48,203 nt of DNA, from NCBI RefSeq assembly GCF_000981225.1, contig NZ_LAJC01000043.1, positions 1-48,203 of the forward strand. Reading direction: 5' to 3'. The DNA comes from Allosalinactinospora lopnorensis. GTDB lineage: Bacteria > Actinomycetota > Actinomycetes > Streptosporangiales > Streptosporangiaceae. Of this stretch, positions 43,405-48,203 are shown one piece after another (the stretch's first letter is position 1; every line of letters starts with the position of its first letter). Below the pieces are notes generated by a model. It was not told the origin of the DNA and did not search any database. It worked only from the letters and a program-made list of their open reading frames with translations. The translations under genes were made by a program, and so were the position numbers.

Positions 43405-43446
43405 ACCCCGTGCCCGCCCCATTGGGAGCGGGCACGGGGTCTTTCG
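43405..43446 (+). terminator. Intrinsic terminator after the sigma factor gene
   Basis: ACCCCGTGCCCGC and GCGGGCACGGGGT form a perfect 13-bp stem with a 10-nt loop, followed by CTTTCGG. It lies 29 nt after the stop codon. Confidence 0.88.
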
Positions 43447-43556
43447 GTTCCGGCCGCGCCCACGCCGGGCCGCACCCTTCAGGGATGCCCCTGGGGTTTC
43501 CCTGAGTTTCCGGCCGAGCGAGCATACGGGGCGCGGGCCGGCGGGATACTGGAGCA

Positions 43557-43904
43557 ATGGCAGAAGAGACCGTCCCCAGAGGCGAGGTGGCCGCGTCGTT
43601 GCGGGCCGGCCGCGAACTCGGCCCGGACTACGACGACGCCATCGCGGACTCGCTGGCCGAGCGCCTGGAACACACCATCGACGAACGCGTCCGTGTCCAG
43701 CTCGCCCGGCACCGGCCCCAGCCCGCCCGGCACCAGGGCATCGGGACGAACACGGCGCGCATGATCCTCGGCATCATCGCGCTGGGGCTGTCCGTGCCCC
43801 TCTCAGCGATCGGGGGAGCGCTCGTCGGGCCGGCCGGCCTGGTCGCGGCCTGGCTCGGGCTGATCACCTTCTACATCCTCACGGTGCGCGGCTTCGGCCA
43901 TTGA
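43557..43904 (+). CDS. Small membrane protein of unknown function
   Basis: A 115-residue protein. The N-terminal 60 residues are charged and soluble (AEETVPRGEVAASLRAGREL, then DYDDAIADSLAERLEHTIDE, a helical segment). The rest contains two membrane helices (ARMILGIIALGLSVPLSAIG and GLVAAWLGLITFYILTV). The layout resembles DUF1707-like or other small actinobacterial membrane proteins, but I cannot assign a family. The ATG at 43557 has only a weak, close GGAG. GATACT at 43545 could be a -10 giving a nearly leaderless mRNA. It follows the sigma-gene terminator and is convergent with a GntR regulator. Confidence 0.68.
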   Translation: MAEETVPRGEVAASLRAGRELGPDYDDAIADSLAERLEHTIDERVRVQLARHRPQPARHQGIGTNTARMILGIIALGLSVPLSAIGGALVGPAGLVAAWLGLITFYILTVRGFGH

Positions 43905-43936
43905 CCCCGGGCGCGGGGCGCCGGCGGGCGGTGCGG

Positions 43937-44314
43937 CTACACCGAAGGAGACGACTGGCGCAGTGCCGCCCGCACGATGTCGAGAGCCTCGCCGGAGCCG
44001 AGCCCGAGCCGGGCGATCACATCGGCGTACTCCTGAGCGGCGGCCACCGCCTCCGCGCGCTGGTCGTCTCCGCCCGCCGCGACGAAGGTCCCGGAACGGC
44101 CGCGCGTCTCGACCACTCCGGCCTGCTCCAGCTCGCGATAGGCGCGGGCCACCGTGTTGACCGCGACCGACAGCCGTTCCGCGAGAGCGCGGACCGTGGG
44201 CAGTTTGAAACCGACGGGGACGTCGCCGTTGGCGGCCGCGTTGGCCACGGAAGCCCGGATCTGTTCATACGGGGGCACCTTCGACGCTGGGTCTATCCGG
44301 ATGAAATCCGGCAT
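43937..44314 (-). CDS. GntR family transcriptional regulator (YtrA subfamily)
   Basis: A 125-residue repressor. The GntR winged helix covers residues about 10-75: IRIDPASKVPPYEQIRASVA, LPTVRALAERLSVAVNTVAR and AYRELEQAGVVETRGRSGTF. The C-terminal tail is only about 45 residues of helix, the short form seen in the YtrA subfamily, which usually controls ABC transporter genes. No transporter lies beside it here, so the target is unknown. The ATG at 44314 follows GGGGGCGAGG. The frame remains open far upstream, but that sequence is not protein-like. Confidence 0.85.
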   Translation of the reverse strand: MPDFIRIDPASKVPPYEQIRASVANAAANGDVPVGFKLPTVRALAERLSVAVNTVARAYRELEQAGVVETRGRSGTFVAAGGDDQRAEAVAAAQEYADVIARLGLGSGEALDIVRAALRQSSPSV

Positions 44315-44427
44315 CCTCGCCCCCATTCCCTGCCGTGATCGGTGCCCGGGGCCCGGCCGTGACACTGCGCTTCCCACGATCCTGCCACCAATGGGCCGGG
44401 CGCGCACGTTCCGTTCCAGCTCGGCCG

Positions 44428-44826
44428 CTACCCGACCTCCAGGCTCCGCGGCACGCGCTCGATCCCGTGCAACCGGTGCGTTTCGCGTTCGGTGAGCAGC
44501 CGCTCGGCGAGCGCGGTGGTCTGCTTGACCTCGGGCCTGGCCAGGCGCTTGCGCCGGTAGATGCGATCGGTGAGACCGCGCGGGCCGATCAGCACACGCT
44601 CCTTGGCATAGGCCGCGCGCATCGCGTCCGTCAGCGCACGGTCGAGGGCCACTCCGCACCGCTTCAGTTCGGCGTAGTCCGTCCCATGCTCACGCGCGTC
44701 GTAGAGGTCGCGCTCGGCGGAGGCGACGGCCTTCAGCAGTTCGGGCAGCCGCTCGGCGAGCTCCTGGTCCTCGGCGTAGCGGCGCTGCGCGCTCTCATCG
44801 ACCTTCCGGGAGGCCAACAACCCCAT
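44428..44826 (-). CDS. Conserved-looking cytoplasmic protein of unknown function
   Basis: A 132-residue, highly charged, mostly helical protein (QRRYAEDQELAERLPELLKA, VASAERDLYDAREHG, RALTDAMRAAYAKERVL) with no membrane segment or recognised domain. The ATG at 44826 follows TGGAGCGAGC. The gene diverges from a TetR regulator across 154 bp and is the most direct candidate target of it. A short, helical, basic/acidic protein could be an adaptor or a DNA-associated factor, but nothing specific can be claimed. Confidence 0.62.
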   Translation of the reverse strand: MGLLASRKVDESAQRRYAEDQELAERLPELLKAVASAERDLYDAREHGTDYAELKRCGVALDRALTDAMRAAYAKERVLIGPRGLTDRIYRRKRLARPEVKQTTALAERLLTERETHRLHGIERVPRSLEVG

Positions 44827-44953
44827 GCTCGCTCCATTCCGGCGTGTTCGAAAAAGTTCGATGCTGTTCTCGGACGCATGCAGTGTGGTCGGGGATCTAC
44901 TTTAGAGGTGATGCGCGGCACCGCGCGCAAGGGGTGTCCCCGTATCACCACCT

Positions 44954-44973
44954 TTACAAAGTAAGTCTAGGAT
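44954..44973. promoter_or_regulatory. Candidate operator and -10 of the divergent TetR gene
   Basis: TTAC-AAA-GTAA (44954-44964) is a short inverted repeat in the divergent region, followed by TAGGAT (44968-44973), 7 nt before the GTG start. The mRNA may be leaderless, with the regulator binding just upstream. Confidence 0.4.
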
Positions 44974-44980
44974 AGGGTGC

Positions 44981-45640
44981 GTGAGCCGTAACTACGCCGG
45001 TCTCAGCACCGAACGCATCATCGTCGAAGCCCTGCGCATCATCGACGGCCAGGGCCTGCGCCGACTGACCATGCGCCGCCTCGGAGACGCCCTCGAAGTC
45101 GAGGCGATGGCCATCTACCACCACTTTCCGCTGGGCAAGGAGCAGCTCTTCGACGCGATCGTTGAGTACATCACCGACGTCTCCCCCAGCGGGGCCTCCC
45201 AGGATGACGCCGAGGAGGACGGAGACCCCGCCGCGGCCCCTCCCGACGAGGAGCGCCCCTGGGACGAACGGCTGCGGGCCTGGGCCCGCGACTACCGGAC
45301 GGCGCTGCTGGACCATTCCGGCGCGCTGAGCCTGCTCATCAACCGCAGACCGGACACGGCCGCCGCCATGCGCTCCCTGGAGATGCACTACGCCGCGTTC
45401 GCCGAGGCGGGGTTGACCGGCCGCGCCATTGTCGAGGCCGCGGCCGCGCTCGACTCCTATGTGACCGGCGCCGTCATCCACCAGGTGCGCGGTGAGGGAC
45501 TGGCCAGCCCGCACCCGGCGGCGATGGACGGACGCTACCCGCACGTCGCTCGGCTGACCGAGGAGGAGACCACCCCCGAACAGCGCTTCAGCGCGGGCCT
45601 GGAGACCCTGCTGGCAGCCCTGGCACGGAACTCCGGTTAG
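44981..45640 (+). CDS. TetR family transcriptional regulator (TetR_C class)
   Basis: A 219-residue repressor. The DNA-binding domain is STERIIVEALRIIDGQGLRR followed by LTMRRLGDALEVEAMAIYHH and FPLGKEQLFDAI, with the YHHF motif typical of the tetracycline-repressor class. The C-terminal ligand domain has the TetR_C pattern (ARDYRTALLDHSGALSLLI, ALDSYVTGAVIHQ). An acidic insertion (about residues 70-90) is unusual. It starts at a GTG that may be leaderless, behind a TTAC/GTAA inverted repeat. It probably controls itself and the divergent unknown gene; the DUF1326 operon downstream is another possibility. Confidence 0.83.
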   Translation: MSRNYAGLSTERIIVEALRIIDGQGLRRLTMRRLGDALEVEAMAIYHHFPLGKEQLFDAIVEYITDVSPSGASQDDAEEDGDPAAAPPDEERPWDERLRAWARDYRTALLDHSGALSLLINRRPDTAAAMRSLEMHYAAFAEAGLTGRAIVEAAAALDSYVTGAVIHQVRGEGLASPHPAAMDGRYPHVARLTEEETTPEQRFSAGLETLLAALARNSG

Positions 45641-45812
45641 CGCACACCGGCCCCGGAGAGGCGCTCACAGTGAGCCTCAGCGCCCGCCGGGCCGCGGCCC
45701 CGTCTCCCGCGTGTACGTTCTCGGCGCCAACCCTGCGTTTTTCCAGTCGAGCGGCGTAGACTTAGTGCCTCGCAAGTCACAGGGCCCATCCCCCCTCAGG
45801 AGGGGAGGAACC

Positions 45813-46457
45813 ATGAACCAGGTTCCGCAGTGGCGCCTACAGGGCGACTGGTTCGACGTCTGCAAGTGCGACATCCCGTGCCCGTGCTATTTCGCGCAAG
45901 CGCCGACCTACGGCTCCTGCGACGGGACGCTCGTGTGGCACATCCGTGAGGGCCGGTACGGAGACGTCGTCCTCGACGGTCTGAACGTCCTGGCTCTGGG
46001 TGCGTTCACCGGAAATATCTGGGCCGGCGGCACCAAGGCCGCGATGGGGGTGTTCTTCGACGAACGGGCCGATGAGCGCCAACGTGCAGCGCTCCAGGCG
46101 ATCTTCACCGGCCAGGCAGGAGGCTGGCCCAAGGGATTCGCCGAGCTCATCGGGGAGATGCGGGGCATGGAGTTCGCCCCCATCGAGTTCGACGTCGACG
46201 ACGATCTGGAGTCGTGGAGCGCGCGCATCCCCGGGCGCGTCGAGGCCCGCGCCGAGGCCCTGGCGGGGCCGACGAGCCTGCCCGGACGGCGCGTGCAGGT
46301 GCACAACCCCGCGGGAAGCGAGGTCGGTCCGGGAACCGTGGCCACCCAGGGGGTGTCGGTCGCCGACCGGGCCGAGGGGTTCGCGTTCCAATGGGACCGG
46401 TCCGGCCAGTCGAGCAAGCACATGCGGTTCGACTGGAGCGGCCCTGACGAGCCGTGA
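45813..46457 (+). CDS. DUF1326 domain-containing protein
   Basis: A 214-residue soluble protein of the uncharacterised DUF1326 family. Its N-terminus WRLQGDWFDVCKCDIPCPCY carries a conserved cysteine cluster, continued by FAQAPTYGSCDGTLVW. RYGDVVLDGLNVLALGAFTG and the AAMGVFFDE segment are also typical. The cysteine spacing suggests metal or redox chemistry, but no activity is known to me. The ATG follows GGAGGGGAGGAACC. Its stop overlaps the start of the DUF2182 membrane protein by 4 nt (GTGA), so the two are co-translated and presumably work together. Confidence 0.87.
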   Translation: MNQVPQWRLQGDWFDVCKCDIPCPCYFAQAPTYGSCDGTLVWHIREGRYGDVVLDGLNVLALGAFTGNIWAGGTKAAMGVFFDERADERQRAALQAIFTGQAGGWPKGFAELIGEMRGMEFAPIEFDVDDDLESWSARIPGRVEARAEALAGPTSLPGRRVQVHNPAGSEVGPGTVATQGVSVADRAEGFAFQWDRSGQSSKHMRFDWSGPDEP

Positions 46458-47260
46458 CCGGGCATACGACCCGCCGCGTGCGGCCGGAGTCGACCTGGGA
46501 GGCGGCACTGGTCGCGGGCCTGCTCGGGCTGGCGGCCCTGGCATGGGTGACCACCGGCCGGCTCGCCGATCCCCACATGCGCCTCGGACTGCTGACCGGG
46601 GTCGGCGAGATGATGCCCATGCACGCCGGGGGCGGCCCCGCGCCGGCGGCTCTGGGACTGTTCCTGGCCACCTGGGTCATCATGATGGCGGCGATGATGT
46701 TCCCGTCGGTCCTCCCGGTCGTCGTCACCTATGACCGCTGGGTCGCCCGGACCGACCGCCCCCGCGCGGCCACGGTCCTGTTCGTCAGCGGGTACCTACT
46801 CGTCTGGTCCGCCGCCGGGTTGCTCGCCTATACCGTCATCGTCCACCTGGTTCCGCTGCTGCCCTCGGGCGACACCGCCGTGAGGTTGGGGGCGGCGCTG
46901 CTCGTCCTGACGGGGCTGTACCAGTTCACGCCGCTGAAGCGGGCGTGTCTGCGCCAATGCCGGTCCCCGCTGGCATTCATCGCCGAGCACGCGGCGCGGC
47001 TCAGGTCAGGCGGACTGGCGGGGGTGCGGACCGGTGCCGTACACGGCGGCTACTGCCTGGGCTGCTGCTGGGCGCTGATGGTCGTCCTGGTACTTCTCGG
47101 TGTGATGAGCCTGGCCTGGATGGCACTGGTCGCGGGCGTGATCCTGCTGGAGAAGACACTGCCGCACGGCTGGCCGGTCAGTGGGATCGTCGGCGGTGCG
47201 CTCATGGCGGCCGGCGTCCTCCTGCTGATCGGAGCCCCGACGCTTCCGACGCCGGCCTGA
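46454..47260 (+). CDS. DUF2182 integral membrane protein, predicted metal-binding
   Basis: A 268-residue inner-membrane protein with about six to seven helices. Met- and Cys-rich motifs line several of them: GEMMPMHAGG, WVIMMAAMMFPSVLPVV, YQFTPLKRACLRQCRSP and HGGYCLGCCWALMVVL. These are the hallmarks of DUF2182 proteins, annotated as predicted metal-binding membrane proteins. The GTG start overlaps the DUF1326 stop. Thioether- and thiol-rich membrane helices suggest copper or another soft metal, but this is inference. The gene ends 13 bp from the convergent ABC ATPase. Confidence 0.87.
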   Translation: MTGHTTRRVRPESTWEAALVAGLLGLAALAWVTTGRLADPHMRLGLLTGVGEMMPMHAGGGPAPAALGLFLATWVIMMAAMMFPSVLPVVVTYDRWVARTDRPRAATVLFVSGYLLVWSAAGLLAYTVIVHLVPLLPSGDTAVRLGAALLVLTGLYQFTPLKRACLRQCRSPLAFIAEHAARLRSGGLAGVRTGAVHGGYCLGCCWALMVVLVLLGVMSLAWMALVAGVILLEKTLPHGWPVSGIVGGALMAAGVLLLIGAPTLPTPA

Positions 47261-47273
47261 GCCGCGGCGGCGT

Positions 47274-48203
47274 TCACACCGAGGTCGCGGCCTCCTCCGA
47301 GCCGGCGTGCCCGCGGAGCGCGGCCCGCTCGGCCCGGTGCTCGCGGGCCTCGTCGGGATCGAGCACCGGGGCGGCCGCCAGGAGCTGCCGGGTGTAGGGG
47401 TGGCTCGGGTTCTCATAGACCTCGTCGCCGTGGCTCATCTCCACGACCCGCCCCTTGCACATGACCGCGACCCTGTCGCTGACCTGGCGCACCACCGCCA
47501 GGTCGTGCGCGACGAAGATGAAGGTCAGCTCGAAGTCGTCCTGGAGTTCCGACAGCAACCGCAGCACCTGGTCCTGTGTCGACACGTCCAGCGCCGAGAC
47601 GGGCTCATCGCAGATCACCAGCTTCGGGCGGAGGATCAGCGCCCGCGCGATCGCGATCCGCTGCCGCTGCCCGCCCGAGAACGCGTGCGGGAACCGGTTG
47701 TAGTGCCGCGGTTCCAGCCCCACCCGTTCCAGCAGCTCCTGCACACGGGTCTTGATGAGCCTGGTGTCGCGCACCCCCTGAACACGCAGCGCCGTTCCGA
47801 TGCTGTCGCCGATGGTCACCCGCGGGTTCAGCGAGGAGTAGGGGTTCTGGAAGATCATCTGGACGTCGCGCCGCAGCGGGCGGAGCCGCCGTTCGGGCAG
47901 CCGGGTGATATCGCGCCCCTCGAAGGTGACCCTGCCCGCGGTCGGCTGCAGCAGCCGCATGACCATCCGCGCCAGGGTGCTCTTGCCCGAGCCCGACTCC
48001 CCGACGACGCCGAGGGTCTCCCCCTTGTACAGGTCGAAGGAGACGTCGTCGACCGCGTAGAAATCGCTGCCTCCGCTGAACGGGCCACCGCGCACCTTGA
48101 ACCGCATACGCAGGTTCTCCGCCTTCAGCAGCGGCTCGCCGGCGCCGGGTTCCGCCTGCCGCGCCGGCTCCGGCGCGGCCCCGGCGCTCTCCGGCAGCGG
48201 GGG
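47274..48203 (-). CDS. Oligopeptide/dipeptide ABC transporter ATP-binding protein (5' end outside window)
   Basis: An OppF/DppF-type ATPase that powers import of peptides or similar solutes through a membrane permease pair. Walker A is GESGSGKST, the Q-loop QNPYSSLNPRVT, the signature FSGGQRQRIAIARAL, Walker B LVICDEP and the H-loop VAHD. The C-terminal HPYTRQLLAAAP is the Opp/Dpp-specific motif. An ATG exists at 48107, but the frame stays open to the window edge with protein-like sequence (GEPLLKAENLRMRFKV), so the true start is further upstream. The partner ATPase and permeases should lie beyond the edge. Confidence 0.92.
   Translation of the reverse strand, partial: PPLPESAGAAPEPARQAEPGAGEPLLKAENLRMRFKVRGGPFSGGSDFYAVDDVSFDLYKGETLGVVGESGSGKSTLARMVMRLLQPTAGRVTFEGRDITRLPERRLRPLRRDVQMIFQNPYSSLNPRVTIGDSIGTALRVQGVRDTRLIKTRVQELLERVGLEPRHYNRFPHAFSGGQRQRIAIARALILRPKLVICDEPVSALDVSTQDQVLRLLSELQDDFELTFIFVAHDLAVVRQVSDRVAVMCKGRVVEMSHGDEVYENPSHPYTRQLLAAAPVLDPDEAREHRAERAALRGHAGSEEAATSV

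Noticed and set aside
45662-45674. GCTCAC-A-GTGAGC palindrome as terminator of the TetR gene
   Set aside because: The stem is only 6 bp with a one-base loop, which cannot form a hairpin. It could be a protein-binding site, but there is nothing to support it.
1-48203. tRNA, rRNA, riboswitch or prophage genes
   Set aside because: I looked for cloverleaf-like stems, conserved rRNA segments and phage structural genes by eye and saw none. A covariance-model scan would be needed to exclude small RNAs.

Overview
The window is GC-rich throughout and has frequent GTG starts, GGAGG-type ribosome binding sites, and actinobacterial families: a HrdB-type principal sigma factor, DUF3040, DUF6221, a STAS anti-sigma antagonist, an FprA-type ferredoxin reductase and a classical menaquinone pathway. 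This fits a chromosomal segment of a filamentous actinomycete. Nocardiopsaceae or a related family is a guess from gene content, not a proof.

Layout. 1-9.5 kb: an agmatinase-family ureohydrolase (cut by the left edge) diverges from a PucR regulator. Then come a TetR regulator, a secreted streptogrisin-type protease (frame broken), a DUF6221 protein, a zinc alcohol dehydrogenase (frame broken twice) with a downstream acyl-CoA synthetase, and a Tat-exported peptidoglycan amidase (frame broken). 9.5-21.2 kb: a STAS protein, a small His/Cys-rich ORF, an AlkB-like dioxygenase, a large gene-poor gap, a Vps62-like membrane protein coupled to a 22-residue membrane microprotein, two tandem ketopantoate-reductase paralogues, a GNAT acetyltransferase, a zinc-knuckle coiled-coil protein and a FUSC-type membrane protein. 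21.2-26 kb: a cyclase-family hydrolase, an IclR/substrate-binding-protein deletion scar, a PlsC acyltransferase, a decayed IS200/IS605 element with internally deleted TnpB, and FprA behind a candidate iron box. 26-31.5 kb: a penicillin-binding protein with a long proline-rich cytoplasmic tail, two small membrane proteins and a GHL10 lipoprotein, which together look like a cell-envelope group.

31.5-41.6 kb is the menaquinone region: menF, then an ArsR-like regulator with a membrane beta-lactamase-like protein and a DUF952-cupin fusion, then menD, menC and menB on the minus strand and menE diverging from menB. 41.6-48.2 kb: a hidden 59-codon ORF, the principal sigma factor with a strong terminator, a small membrane protein, GntR and TetR regulators, an uncharacterised DUF1326-DUF2182 pair that overlaps by 4 nt, and an oligopeptide ABC ATPase cut by the right edge.

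Two things need care. First, at least nine conserved genes or gene positions are interrupted by a one-base (or equivalent) frame change that restores a canonical protein when repaired, including the probably essential menB and a PBP. I read these mainly as consensus-sequence errors rather than true pseudogenes. Second, the IclR scar and the IS605 remnant are real deletion products, because whole domains are missing. No tRNA, rRNA, CRISPR array or prophage was recognised.
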